Shown: positions 34,190 to 45,939 of the stretch, piece by piece
How the letters are laid out: the number at the start of each line of letters is the position of its first letter
How positions within the stretch are numbered: the stretch's first letter is position 1
Origin: Nelumbo lutea
Lineage: Eukaryota; Streptophyta; Magnoliopsida; Proteales; Nelumbonaceae
DNA length: 64,000 bases
Assembly: GCA_022828595.1 (NCBI GenBank)
Contig: JAKGHH010000005.1
Location: forward strand, 30,764,193-30,828,192
Reading direction: 5' to 3'
The notes under the pieces: generated by a model
What the model saw: only the letters and a program-made list of their open reading frames with translations
Databases searched by the model: none
What the model was told of the DNA's origin: nothing
Made by a program: the position numbers and the translations under genes

Positions 34190-35320
34190 ATGAATCAATA
34201 TCACGTAAGGCACGCTTATGCGAGACTTGGGACAAACAATATCCAGATATAGCTAAGGGCAACTGCATAGCGAGTTCATAGGGATGATCTTCTAAACGTT
34301 GCAACCATTGGTAATAAGCAAGACCACATGCAGGTTTCTCATTATTTTCTATGAAGGGAATATCTCTCCTACTTGTGGCCTAATGTAGTTTTAAGCATCG
34401 TTGTATATTAGCGTCCAACTTTGAGAATTGAACGAAATTCGATTTCACACAACCAATGGAAGGTATTATCTGCTTAATGCCAAATTACCTAAGCGCTCTC
34501 ATAGGAGCATATGCTCCTGCTAAAATAATGCTTTGCTTGTGTTAAGCGGCTAGATGTGGTTGACTGCATCCCTCTTGCAGTCTTCGATTCAATTGCCAAT
34601 CAATAGAGCCTTCTGTCACTCTCTATAACATCTCATAATAGTCGGAAAAGGGAGGTTTCTACCACATGCCCTGCCTTCTAGGGGTAGTCGGAAAAGGAAG
34701 ATGATGTGTAAGCCATAGTTGTAGTATCTAAAGAGATCCTTGGAAAGGCCATATTTTCTTAGTCTGTAACAGGGATAAACCTCTCAAGATTTCCAATAAC
34801 ACCATAGGGACAAGGGTCGCCTTTGTACAGTTAGGCGATGTTCCAAATGGATCTAATTGTTGCATTGACCAAGCATGCATGGATTTTGTCACGAACTAGA
34901 GGGAATAACAAATGTCCTACCAAGGCCAGGAAAAGCGTGTGCCTTTGCCCTACTCTTTCAAACTTTTCACTATGTGGCTTGTATTCAATGACACTCCTTC
35001 GGAGCAAGTAATCAATAGAGAGAATGTGATCATTTATCATTTCTACTTGATTCTTCCTGCAACAAAGGTACCCGTGCCTCATCATCTTTGTATCCCTGCT
35101 TATACAGAGGAACCAATGCCTTATCTTCCAACCACATGCAAAGCAAATAAGACACTTCTTCGAGGGTTGGGAATAATTGGTTGTTGCCAAAGCAAAGTAC
35201 CATCTTCTTAGGATCCCAACACTTGAAAGCCACTTTGAGCAACGACCAATCTAAATTAACATGGGCCAGATGAATCACATTCCCCCATGTAAGAGAGTCG
35301 AGCAAATCAGCCACATCCAG
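34190..35320 (-). pseudogene. Ogre-like ORF1 / plant-mobile-domain-like (DUF7745-like) fragment
   Basis: The minus frame 35314-35030 begins MADLLDSLTWGNVIHLAHVN, continues with LLKVAFKCWDP, and then has CFGNNQLFPTLEEVSYLLCM. The pattern (L-x6-W...H-x-N.. LL..A..FWDP ... F....L.PT.EE...) resembles plant-mobile-domain-like ORFs found in plants and in some Ty3 elements. A continuation at 35190-34831 is in another frame (LVRDKIHACLVNATIRSIWN). A further stretch at about 34330-34200 reads YYQWLQRLEDHPYELAMQ. The plus frame at 34912-35211 is a shadow. It is broken by frameshifts. Confidence 0.5.
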
Positions 35321-35384
35321 TCCCCCACTCTAGATTTTTCCTAGCAATCTTAGATTGTAACCCGGGTACTCAAAGAGTTCCGAT

Positions 35385-35609
35385 TCCATTCCTGATTATA
35401 CCAAGAGAGTCAAATAGAATAGTCCATTATTGTATGTAAGAGCAAAATTTTATCTGATTTTGAAATTCATTTGTCTAACCAATTGCCTTTCTCCATCTTC
35501 ACTTTGCCTCATTTATTTATTTATTTGTTTGTTTTTGTTTTGTTGTTGTTCTTTTTTTTTATTTATTTTTATTTTTTCCCTTTTCTTATTGCTATTTGTA
35601 CCCCTTTCT

Positions 35610-35640
<31 letters not shown>

Positions 35641-36300
35641 TACTTTTGCCTTTTCATCAGAATTGCTTTTTTGGATTTTCCTCCTTTTTGTTGTTTCTTA
35701 TTTTATTTTTAGTTATTTTCCTTTTTATTATTCTAGACTCAAAATTGGATTCTAAATGAAGAAGCATGGGTCGATTCGGTTTGTTTCTAGACACAAGGCT
35801 CCGACAAGTTAGCCAACCTTCAAAGCTCCACCTGTCAAACAAGCAGGCTTCTCAGATTGGTGGCTGGTTTGTGAGTTGACGGTGTGGTCCAAATGGCCTA
35901 GTACCTATTGGACCCCATCCTAATAGGAAATAGGACACTAGAATCTAATGCAAATGGTGTGTGCAAATAGTAATGAGTAATGTCAACTATGCAAAAAGTA
36001 AAGCATGGAAAACAACAACTGAATAACATCATCATCTGCAAATGTAAATAGCTTAATTAACAAAACTAAGCATCAAGTAAAATAACACACTCATTAAAAA
36101 CAAGTTACTCGAGAGATATTTCACATACATTGAACTTTCAATCTAGGAGAGTATTCTTATTTGGAATGAGGAAGCTACCTTATTTTCAACAAAACAAGAT
36201 AAAAGTGATCAAAATGTAATATCCAAACAAAATACTAGCAAAACAAGGCTAATTTTGTTCAAAAAGAAATAAACATGGGTACCCCATGTGCAGCCCACCT
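35385..36300. other. Low-complexity and AT-rich interior of the Ogre-like remnant
   Basis: Contains a long T-rich block (35510-35750, including a run of about 22 T at 35619-35640). The two overlapping plus frames here (poly-F/L) are composition artefacts. No gene is recognised. Confidence 0.5.
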
Positions 36301-36313
36301 ATGGTTCAAGAAA

Positions 36314-36331
36314 TCCCTACTGGAGTTGCCA
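36314..36331 (-). promoter_or_regulatory. Candidate Ogre-type primer-binding site
   Basis: The minus strand reads TGGCAACTCCAGTAGGGA. This is close to the TGGCGACTCTGCTGGGGA-like primer site of plant Ogre/Tat elements, reported as complementary to tRNA-Arg. A second similar block (reverse 'ggtggcgactccaatttc') lies 40-50 bases further right. The orientation puts the 5' LTR to the right (36.33-36.89 kb, continuing after the solo LTR) and ORF1 to the left. Confidence 0.5.
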
Positions 36332-36891
36332 ATCTGTGAGCATCGGAAAACAACTCACTCAGGCAGAAATTGGAGTCGCCACCCATCAATTATGTGAAAT
36401 GGAGGTGATGGGACCTCTGAGGATGATTTTCAAAACCGTTTTTATTTTAACAGTGACTTTAAAGCTCGAGGCACCAACTATACTAGTCTAGCTAAGACTT
36501 TGATGGGAAAGGGAAGGGGTTAAGCACCCCTTTCCCGAATCCAATAGGTGGGACCCACATGGAATTTCCAAACAAGCATAAGTACAAAATATGCAATTAG
36601 TCAAGTGAAATACTAATAAAGAAATCATACTGAAGAGCAATCTAGAATAAAAGGAAATCCCCACATTTTTATTATTTTATTTCATTTTTATTTTCTTGTT
36701 TATCTATTTTTTATTATTTTTTACCTTTTATTTATTATATATTTATTTTAACTTTCAATTATTTTTTCATTATTTTATTATTTTTTTATTTGATATATTT
36801 TTCATTGTTATTGTTTTATTATTATATTTTTTTTGTTCTTGTTTTTTTGGATTTTATAAGACAACAATTTTATGTTAATCCCTTTATCATT

Positions 36892-38636
36892 TGTTAGAGA
36901 GTGTATGCCCTTAACTCTAATCAGATTGATGTATATATACATTTATTGTAAATGAATGAAAGTATATTATTTGTTTCATGTTGATATTGATATGTTTCTA
37001 TGTAATTACCCCTTAAATTGGACACATATGAGACTCGTGTTAGTTTATAATGTTATCAGCCGTTGGATAAACTTGGGGAGTTTATCCTGCCAAGGCTAAC
37101 ACTGATGTGTTGCTAAAGAAGTTGGGGTAGCTTGTCTCAGCTGTTAGGGTGAGACCCAAAGCACATACATTGTGTGTTTGGATGACACAGTAAACCCAAA
37201 CCATTTTTCAGTTATGCCGTGTACCTTGGAGATTGATGGGCAAAATAGGAAAGTTACACATAACTCGTGACTTGATTATGGTATTGCACTAGGTGTTGGG
37301 ATGGGTTATCTTTGATATGCAATCAATGGGATCCATCAAGGGTTCAAACCTGAGTATATTGGGGCAGTCTGAGAATTCACCAGAGTGGGTGATCATAGTG
37401 ATAGAATCGACCCCTTTGTCGGATAAAGTGAATGATAAGGTTTACACTCTCTGATGGAAACCTAAACTACCGGTAGTGGATTTCAACTGTTGTTGAGATT
37501 TGGTTTTGCAAAATATATTTATATGATATATATGATATATATATATATTATGTTTTATGAAAAATGTTTGAAAATGGTTTTAATTCCCGAATAGTGTTTG
37601 ATCACTATGGGCGGAGAGGTTAGTTGTAAGAGACCGCATTACAGGGCCGATTACCTTATGGGCTTTATCTTACTTAAGTTCCTTATCCTTGGATCTTCAT
37701 ATGATGGTTGAATTCAATGATCATTTAAGTGTAAATGTTGGACTCATATTAAGCACATAGTGATGCGCTTAGGGGTTCATTGCGTTTAGCAATGAGTTCG
37801 GCCAAGCCTTTTCACAGAGGGGGCTAAATCCATGTGGACTTATGTGAGGTAATTTTGGGGTCTCACGCCATACAAATCAGGCATAAGTTGGCCATGCAAA
37901 ACCCTTGGGTTGTGAACCTTATAGCTGTTGGTCCTAAGGCCCATAATTAATATGATTAATGAAGCTGACACATGTAACATAACAACTTAAGTTGTCATGT
38001 GCCATGAGACAAATCTTATAAGAAGATAGGGTATATCTCTAATTAGAGTCCAAATTAGATTTAGATCTGGATTATCTCCTTATTAGATTAGGAGATAGAT
38101 CCATAAGAGATTATAAAAGAGGAGGGGGCAGACCAGTCCAACACAACTTCATATTTTTGTAGTTTCCGGTTCTCTCTGCCTTATTTTGTCTCTAGTATTT
38201 TCCTAGTTCGACATCCGCTATCTGTGACTGGTTTAGATTAGTTGTCCTTTGATTTTTACAAGAAAAATTTAGGAAATATAAGGCTCAACATCCTCAATTC
38301 TATCCAGGCAGTTGGATCCCAATTTGCTGAAAACTATGTTGTCGAATCAGTTTTACCTATACACTGAGTCATCTTCAGTGGAGGCCGGTTTTAGGACTGA
38401 TTTAGGCATAAACTTCCACCTTGGGATCTGCATTTGTGGTATCTATATCAGGTACAAATCTCCATCTTTGTTTGGTTTCAAATCTAGTCCAATTCATTGC
38501 TAGAAAAATCCTGAAAGATGTAGTTTTTCAAAACATAAGGAATTCAATTCCTAGAAGGATTAGGAAATTTTTGAAATTTCACCCAACCATCTAGCATGAT
38601 TTGCCATCCATATGATGGATCTTAACCTTTCCAATA
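36892..38636 (+). mobile_element. Solo LTR (family L1247), 1745 bp, TSD TCATT
   Basis: It starts 'tgttagagagtgtatgccc' and ends 'tttccaata' (decayed TCTAACA). Perfect 5-bp duplications 'tcatt' flank it (36887-36891, 38637-38641), and no primer-binding site follows. This is the signature of LTR-LTR recombination after insertion. A TATA-like 'gattataaaag' lies near 38108. It is the longest plus-strand copy and supplies the segment missing from the 24.4-kb LTR. The short frame at 38312-38503 recurs in the other LTR copies and is not a gene. The host site is a T-rich tract, probably Ogre LTR. Confidence 0.85.
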
Positions 38637-38944
38637 TCATTTTCTAGATTTATCACAAATTTATCTCATTCTATCCCCAAACTTTTATTTCTCCTTTTTA
38701 TCAATCCTTTGATATTTATCTATTTTCTTATTCATGTATCCCTCTTCTTTTAAAATTTACTTCCTCTAAGATTATCCCATTTTACCATCTCTTTCTCTTT
38801 ACCTTTTTGGTTTCAACATGTAGCCAAACAAACCTCCTTGTCGACATCTTTTCCTACATCTCCCCCACTCCTTTTTTATTACTTTCTTTGTTTTGTTTTT
38901 ATTTTTTATATCATCGCAGCATTAGAATGCCTTTAATCAAATAA

Positions 38945-39270
38945 AGTTGGCCCTAGATAAGGCACCAACCATTTTCCCACCAAGAAATGGTCATGAATTC
39001 CGGTTATACATCACGTCCAATTCAGAAGCCATAGTGTGTGTACTAGCCCAGGAAAATGAGGAAAAGGTAGAATGTCCCATTTACTACACCGGTAGGACAT
39101 TGAAGCTAGCGAAGAAGAACTATTCAAACATGGAACAACAATGCCTAGCACTTGTCTTTGCTACCTAGAAGTTCAAGCACTACATACTAGGCCAGAAAAT
39201 AGTCTTGATAGCAAGAAACGACCTAGTCAAATACTTCATAGAAAGACCACCGCTCTCCAAGCGGCTAGCC
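38945..39270 (+). pseudogene. Ty3/Tat element: RNase H after reverse transcriptase
   Basis: The frame 38947-39168 contains EFRLYITSNSEAIVCVLAQE, then CPIYYTGRTLKLAKKNYSNM and QQCLALVFAT, the classic Ty3 RT-connected RNase H. A stop replaces the Trp of 'ATxKFKHYILG', after which the frame continues. The reverse transcriptase itself is absent: upstream is T-rich DNA and the solo LTR. Confidence 0.75.
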
Positions 39271-39399
39271 TAGAGCAATCAAATGTCAAGCCGTTACCGA
39301 CCTGCTAGCAGCCTTCCCATCCAGTAGTGATTTCCCCATCTCTGATGAAATACCAGGTGTCCTCCCCCTGATCACAATAGTAGAAGACGTTGAATGGAC

Positions 39400-39850
39400 T
39401 TTAACCTCCAAAGATAGTAGGACCAACTCCTCCACAAGTGCAGAAGTGACGTTAACCTCACCCACTGGCGAAACCTCAGTATATTCCTTTAAACTATAGT
39501 TCCCCTACTCCCATAACATCACCAAATACGAGGCCTTGATGTTAGGTCTAACAGCCACAAGGGACTACGGAACGAGGAAAGTGAAGGTGATTGGGGACTC
39601 AAAGCTAGTAACAGGATAGATGGGGGGAGACACCATAGTGAAGGAGTTTATGATCCTACCATACAAAACCTTGATCCAAAATCTAACTAAGGACCTAGAT
39701 TTGAGCTATGAGCACCAAAATAGAGCCAAAAATAGGTAAGAAGATGCCTTAGCAACACTAGGTTCCAAAATTCAATCAAGTGAAAACCTAGTCAGCATAA
39801 CCATTCAAACACAAGGCAAACCATCAACAGAAAGACTGGCACACTAGGTT
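39400..39850 (+). pseudogene. Ty3/Tat element: second, archaeal-type RNase H
   Basis: Translated pieces read KYEALMLGLTATRDYG, then VKVIGDSKLVTG and EDALATLGSKI, the signature of the extra RNase H (aRH) between RNase H and integrase in the Tat lineage. Several stops interrupt it. This domain assigns the element to Tat (with Ogre and Grande) rather than to CRM, Tekay or Athila. Confidence 0.7.
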
Positions 39851-39949
39851 GAATCTAGGGACACTATTGAGAAGGGTGATTGGAGGTAGACCATTGTCAA
39901 AAAACTAAAAAACCACACAACACAAGACAATAGGGTGCTATTGTGATAC

Positions 39950-41270
39950 CAATTGGTGAATAGGGTGTTATTTCACAAAATGGTAGACAGAGTTTGAGCT
40001 AGGTGTTTAGGACCTGTAGAAGCAACTATAGTGCTAAGAAAAATGCATGGCACCTACTGTGGAGACATCACAGCCCCATTGTATCACAGACTATAGAGAC
40101 TAGGGTACTACTAGCCTAATATGAAAAACAATGCGGCCAAGGCATAGAATGCCTATGATAAGTGTGTATCAGAGACTAAAAATAAGGAATGCCTTGTCAT
40201 AGGTGATGTAGATTGGAGAGAAGCATATATAGCCTACCTCAAAGACAGAGTCCTACCTCCTGATCACCCATCGTGAAAAAAGATCTTGTCCAAAATCAAG
40301 AGATTCTATTTACAAGACGATCTGCTTTATAGAAAGTCTTACACAGGAAATCCTCTATGATGCTTTGTTGGCGATGAAATAGAAAAAGCCCTAGAAGTAG
40401 CCCATAGCTCTTAGTCAGCCACCCATCAAGGGAAAATGGCCCTACACAACCAACTACTAAATTTGGGCTTTTTCTGGCCCACAATGCTAGAGGACACTCA
40501 GAAACATGAAGGGCAATGCCACACATGCCAAATACACGGCCAGAGGATACACTAGCTTGCCAACAAGATCCACCCTATCATTGCACCATGGCCCTTTCAC
40601 ACCTAGGGCATTGACTTGATTAGCAAAATTCACTCACCCTCCAAGGGGTACTAGTTCATAATAGTCGCCACAAATTACTTCACCAAGTGGGTGGAAGCCA
40701 TATCCCTAAGGCGGATATGCATCAAGAATGTGGCCAACATTCTAAGGCAACATGTCATCCACAATTTTGGAGTCCCAATGAGAATCCTCACTGATAATGG
40801 GTTTTCAATCAAAAACCAAGAAGTCCTTGACTTATTAGGACAATATGGGGCACATTTGGGAACCTTGACAACTTATTATCTACAGGAAAATGGATAGCCA
40901 GAGGTGACTAACAAAACCTTGTTAAAGATGCTTAGCAAGATGGTCACTAAAAATCAAAAAGGCTGGGCTGATAAGTTATTTGAAGCACTATGGGCCTACC
41001 GCACATTGCTTAGGAAGAGCACACAAGCAACACCTTATTCCTTAGTTTATGGACAAGAGGCAGTCCTACAAGCAAAAATACAGATAGTTTTAGCCAGAGT
41101 AGTGTATGTGATGGGGAAACAGTTTCATATTGAAGAAATGAATCAACAACTCTGCGATAGGCTAGAATTAGAAGAAGATAGAGAAAAGTCCCTCCAAAGA
41201 CAAATCAAGTACAAACAACTCATGGTGTCTAACTTCAACAAGCTAGTAAAACCCTAGAAGGTTAAAGAAG
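39950..41270 (+). pseudogene. Ty3/Tat element: integrase
   Basis: A degenerate HHCC zinc region (about 40380-40540: ALEVAHSS..SATHQGK, then HEGQCHTCQIHG) is followed by the core: FTKWVEAISLR near 40681, VPMRILTDNGFSI near 40770 and the YYLQENG region near 40880. Further on are ALWAYRTLLRKSTQATPYSL and VYGQEA (about 40985-41060). The D,D..E framework is recognisable but split by in-frame stops (for example after ENG). The open frames 40691-40897 and 40904-41257 are pieces of this one gene. It is non-functional. Confidence 0.8.
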
Positions 41271-41529
41271 AGGATAAAGTGTTGAAAACAACCTTACATG
41301 TGGGACAAGGCAAGTCAGCTGGAAAGTTTCATAAGAAATGAATCAACAACTCTGCGATAGGCTAGAATTAGAAGAAGATAGAGAAAAGTCCCTCCAAAGA
41401 CAAATCAAGTACAAACAACTCATGGTGTCTAACTTCAACAAGCTAGTAAAACCCTAGAAGGTTAAAGAAGAGGATAAAGTGTTGAAAACAACCTTACATG
41501 TGGGACAAGGCAAGTCAGCTGGAAAGTTT
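41133..41529 (+). repeat. Perfect tandem duplication, 200-bp period, in a dead integrase
   Basis: 41133-41329 and 41333-41529 are identical over 197 bases by direct reading, offset by exactly 200. The unit covers the integrase C-terminal linker, including 'catggtgtctaacttcaaca'. The surrounding element is full of old mutations, yet the two copies show no difference. Confidence 0.9.
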
Positions 41530-41844
41530 GCACCTAACTTGGTCGAACCATATACTATCAAAGAAGCTCACCCAACAAGGTATTATGTGGTATTTAATCC
41601 ATACACTAACAAATAGGATGAAACAATGAATGGTCACTGGATCAAATTGTATAATGAATAATGTCTTATTTTATACACTGAGCCATCATACAATTATTAA
41701 TGAAATTTCTTCTTTCCTCAAATGTGGGTGCATTAAATCACTAGAACTTACTGCCCTTTAGTCATATGAGACTTCACTATTCATCTATGATACTTGATTC
41801 ATTATGTAATTGTTATTTTATACTACCTGTTTGATGTGTTTGGA

Positions 41845-42195
41845 CTTGTAACCATCTTACATACCCTAGCAACCCCAGGCGTGATCTTACATACTCTGAC
41901 AACCTCAAGAAAGCCTTGGCAACCACAGGCACAATGTTACATACCCTGGCAACCCCAGGCATGATCTTACAAACTTTAGCAACCCAAGGAAGGCCTTCGA
42001 AACCATAGGCACGATCTTGCATACCTTGGCAACCCCAAGAAGGCCTTAGAAACCCCAAGAATGACCTTACATACTCTAGCAACCCCAGGGACAATTTTAC
42101 ATGCCCTGACAACCTCGGGCGCATTCTTACACACCTTGGCAACACTAGACGCACATAATTACTCCCTAGCAGCCCTAGGCACTGCACATTACTTA
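41845..42195 (+). repeat. Imperfect short tandem repeats downstream of the Ty3 pol
   Basis: About ten or more copies of a degenerate unit of roughly 25-32 bp, 'accctggcaaccccaggc' plus 'acgatcttacat'. The repeats are diverged and directly adjacent without unique spacers, so this is not a CRISPR array. A repeat block at the equivalent place follows the second Ty3 pol (53130-53400). The minus frame at 41813-42211 is an artefact. Confidence 0.8.
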
Positions 42196-42199
42196 TGAA

Positions 42200-43170
42200 G
42201 CTCTTGGGCACTAGAAATCTACCTTATTACAAACAGACACAAATATAGCAAACCGCAATACTTACTATAGTAAAACGATTGCACAAGAACTCAGCATTAG
42301 TGGGCCCCAATACTGTTCATTTCATGCCAAAACTAGTGGAGAAAGCAATCTTTCAATTGATCGTTAACCTTTCCTGCACTTAGCGCAAATACATACATGT
42401 GTCATGATCTACGATATTACTGATATAAGAATATCAGTATGCTACAACAAAGCAATCGCAACAAAGGCTCAAATCACATTACGAGAGTGATATTGTGTTG
42501 CAAAATTCTGCACTCTAAATGGGGTGCTTCCTCATCACTTCTATGCCATATTGCAGAGTCCTAATACTCCAAACTCTTCCTCGTCACTTCACAATTAGTA
42601 GCACAACATTTACTTATTTAAAATGATGTACAAACTACTTTCGACAAATAGAATTTGCAATGGGCACTACGCATCAAGTACTAGAGTTCCATTCTATGCG
42701 AATCACCCATCGTAAACAGATAAAAAGACATAAACGATAATGTCATGTTCCACCAAACAAGTCACGACTCGACGAGTGGGGGGCTCAAGTCATAGACCAA
42801 GACAGTGGCTCGATCACACCTAAGACCACTCCGATGCGGTGCTTACGCACCAAGCCCGCCAGACTTATGCCACTAATAAACACTTAGCACAAGGTTCATG
42901 CAATGATTCACAACAATCACAAACACCAGTATTCTACATTTCTCTTATGCAATACTGACATGATACTATGTACATACCTCAATTACCCTTTCACTCATTA
43001 AGCATCACTCACACAATCCAGGACTACGACAAGTTCCCATCAAACAACAAACCTGACCAAGGGGAGTAACAAAATACATACTAACAAAAGAACAAGACAG
43101 CCATATGAGAAAAAGATTACTTTCATTAATAGTATTAATAGTTGAACATTTACATAGCAAAAAATGATAC
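42200..43170. other. Interior of Ty3 element, nothing recognised
   Basis: GC-intermediate sequence between the tandem repeats and the minus-strand ORF remnant. No domain was identified. Confidence 0.35.
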
Positions 43171-43179
43171 AAATACAAG

Positions 43180-44010
43180 CCCTCTATTCAATAAACCACT
43201 CCTTCCACATCTTAATGATCTCCTCCAAACTCTTTCTCTGCTCCTGAATCCCAATGATCTCTTGATGCTCTTCTCGTAGCTGTAATAACACCTTCTACTA
43301 ATGAGCCACTACATTCTCTTCAGTCTTCATCTAGAGCCTTGGAAGTCAATGGGCTAGACTCCTTATGTCTAGTCTTTCAGAACACATGAGCCATGCGAAC
43401 CACGTGATCCCAAATCATCTCCAACACGAAGCCCATTGCGATAAATGAGACATAGGTCTTTAACTAGCAAGCAAAAAGAGACTACGATAACATTTCAACT
43501 GATTGAGACATCACGAATTCATCAAGCCAACCACGGTGTTCAAAGAAGCACTAATAACCATGGGCAGGAAATCGGTAGTAGGAAGCGACCCCTTCTAGAT
43601 AATCAAGTACACTATATTTGTAACGTTGTGGGAAACAATGAACTGCTCTTGCCTATGGGTTACCTAAAAAGTAATAGGATCGGACACCACAAAGCTAACA
43701 AGCACCATGCCCTTTTTCTCGTAATAGTCCATCAGCTCCTGGTGCACTACCGTGAGTTCTATAGAAATAGCCAATTTGTTGCAAGGTGTCTCAAACACAT
43801 CACCCCCCACAGAATGAACATCTACAACAGGCCCTCCCGAAACATCATCCTTTTCCACGATCACCGAGAACTCATGAGAGGGTCAAATGTCCCCTCGTGC
43901 CAAACTAGAGGGAGAAATAACCTATGCAGAAGCCTCAAGGGTTGTATGCTCCTCAGAGACATCAGGGGGCCCCAAGGGCTCGAGAATAGGATTGTCACCC
44001 CTTAATCTTG
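43180..44010 (-). pseudogene. Minus-strand ORF remnant with coiled coil, probable Tat antisense ORF or gag
   Basis: On the minus strand the 3' part (about 43290-43185) reads REEHQEIIGIQEQRKSLEEI followed by KMWKEWF and a stop, a coiled-coil-like end. The frame 43864-43664 (DDVSGGPVVDVHSVGG, then AISIELTVVHQELMDYYEKK) is another piece. It sits antisense to the pol at 38.9-41.6 kb, in the place where Tat elements carry an antisense ORF. Alternatively it belongs to a minus-strand element whose LTR is at 44.2-44.9 kb. The plus frame at 43445-44005 is taken as a shadow. Confidence 0.4.
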
Positions 44011-44199
44011 TTCTGATCTCACCTTAAGATCTTGCTATAACCTCACCTCACGATCTTGCCTCTATTCTCACTCTGATCTCATCTTGTGATCTTGCTTTGA
44101 TGTCAATTTCCCAAAACCATCTCCTTATGATCTTTTTAAAATAATCTTTAAAATTTTGGGGGCTAATTTTTCAAAACAAAAATCTTTAGAACTTTGGGG

Positions 44200-44935
44200 C
44201 TAATACTTGTTGCTGCAACATATGGAGCCAATGGCAACAACATAATTTCTAGCGTCTAAGGCTGGCAGGTCCAACCTGTTGAGAGAAAGAAGATGTTAGA
44301 GGTCTCGGGAGTTACCACAGGGGTAGAGACTTCAACGTCAAGTTAGCCAAGAGTTGTGAGGGGTCAGACCAAGCAAGAGATGAGACTTATGGCTTAAGTT
44401 CTAATTTGTTTACCTCAATGTGGGAACCTCTTTTTATAGTCGGAGTTGCTTGAAAGGAGGAGTAGTTGGAAACAAGTAGAGGCAGTTGGCAGTGGTTGAT
44501 GATGGGTGGCTAGGATACACCTGGCCGATGCCACATGCCATGATCTGTGGGTCGGCCAAATACCGCTATATCTCTTGCCCCCACTCTCGAGGCCGTAGCA
44601 ATTGAGGTTGTTTGGCACGTTGTGTTGAGGCCTCAACTACGTCCAAAGAGAGTATAGTGTACTTGCATGGAGGTGCCGGCTTTGGCTGCAAAACTCTTTT
44701 CAGGGATTGTGTGGCAACTGCTCCTCCACTCTCCCTTTGTGTTAGTAAAAGACCATCTCGGGCTGAGGGATCGTGACAGTGGCTCGTGTGGGCATAGGCT
44801 TTCCGCACCCACTATTTGTGCTTAGCACAGGCATTGATGTCTCCCATCATATGTCAGTACACAAGACGGGCATCGCATGTCCGTATGCAAGACAGGCTTC
44901 ACGTGTTTGTACATAGGACGGGCATCGGGGTCAAT
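44200..44935 (-). mobile_element. Probable LTR/leader of a minus-strand Ty3 element
   Basis: On the minus strand 'ccgactataaaaagagg' (near 44440) looks like an LTR TATA box. It is followed by a leader with 'aactcccgagacctctaac', ending near 44230 at 'attggctccatatgttgc', a weak match to the tRNA-Asp-type TGGCGCCGTCTGT primer site. Near 44848-44935 there are three diverged copies of a unit of about 35 bp ('gacgggcatcgcatgtccgt'). Limits are uncertain. Confidence 0.35.
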
Positions 44936-44939
44936 TGAA

Positions 44940-45735
44940 TGAGGCCGTCGCATGTCCTTTCTTTCTTTGTTTTCCTATTTTTTCTAAATTATTGTAAGTG
45001 TATTTCTCATCTATGTTTGATTTGAATCATTGTTTTTCTTCATGTGTTTCTCCATGAGTCTTCCTTCTTAAATGCTTAGTGCCACCACTGCTTTGGTAAA
45101 TAAAATCATTTTTGCATTTTTTTTTTTGCAAATATCTTTCATTCCCTTTCCTTCAACCTCTTCTATTGTAAAGTAAGACCATACTTCACTAGTTTTTCTC
45201 TTATTTGTCTTAGAATAATCACTAGGACTAGCATCAATAGCAATAACACTAGCACCAACATCATTGCTAACTTATTGGGATTGAGTTTCTCCAAAACCAT
45301 GGCCACAAGGAAAGCAAGCGTGTTTGGGAAGAGCAAGAATTTTAATATATGTAAAATACTAAAACCTAAATTTTAGAAAAAAATTAATTACTCCTTACCC
45401 AATTTGCTAGTAAACTTGAAAGAAAGTTGAAAATTAGAGAATATGAGAATATGAGAGTGTATGAGAGTATAAAGTATGAGAGGGATTGATTGTTGTGATG
45501 AAAATGAACAAGGTAATGGTATTTATAGGAGTTGAGAATTCTTAAATCGACCAAAATACCTTACTAAACTAGTGGTTTATAGTTGTTAGGAAGGGTATTT
45601 TGTTCTGTTATAAAGTAAGTTTATCACTTAACCAAATGCCCCCAAACTAGCTGTTTATAGCTATTAGGGGCATTTAAGTCATTTTAACCCCTAAAGCTAA
45701 ATACACAAATGCCCAAACTATTTGTTCATAGTTGG
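44940..45735. other. Intergenic/repeat DNA, no gene
   Basis: Pyrimidine-rich then AT-rich sequence. It has a run of 'gagaatatgagaatatgaga' at about 45435-45480. No coding feature is recognised. Confidence 0.35.
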
Positions 45736-45743
45736 TGGGTGGC

Positions 45744-45922
45744 TAGGGGTGGCAACGAGCCGAGCTTTTCACGGGCTGATTGAGCTCGGCTCAGCTCGGT
45801 TTCAGCTGAGCTCGAGCTCAGCTCGAGCCCGATATAAAATACAAAACGAGCCGGGCCGAGCTCGAGCCTTGTAGAATAGTCTCAAGCTTGGTACTATTCA
45901 GCTCAGCTTGAATCCACCCCTA
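45744..45922. mobile_element. hAT-type MITE with perfect 8-bp TSD
   Basis: A 179-bp element flanked by identical 'tgggtggc' (45736-45743, 45923-45930). The ends are 'taggggtgg' and its exact complement 'ccacccct' plus 'a'. The interior is rich in 'gagctcgagctc' and 'ggctcagctcgg' words, a common plant MITE composition. Confidence 0.8.
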
Positions 45923-45939
45923 TGGGTGGCATATGTTGA

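Noticed and set aside
35430..35759. Two overlapping hydrophobic frames rich in F and L
   Set aside because: Produced by T-homopolymers and TTT/TTC-rich DNA, not by a membrane protein gene.
25418..38503. A similar short plus-strand frame (…SPSLFGFKS…) at 25418-25645, 33656-33841 and 38312-38503, looking like a conserved small protein
   Set aside because: All three lie at the same place in copies of one LTR family. The resemblance comes from LTR homology, the N-termini differ, and stops move between copies.
41845..42195. Regularly spaced short repeats resembling a CRISPR array
   Set aside because: Plant nuclear context, no unique spacers, diverged directly adjacent units, no cas genes.
43445..44005. 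186-residue plus frame, one of the longest in the window
   Set aside because: The opposite strand shows better protein-like motifs (coiled coil, acidic blocks), so the plus frame is probably its shadow.
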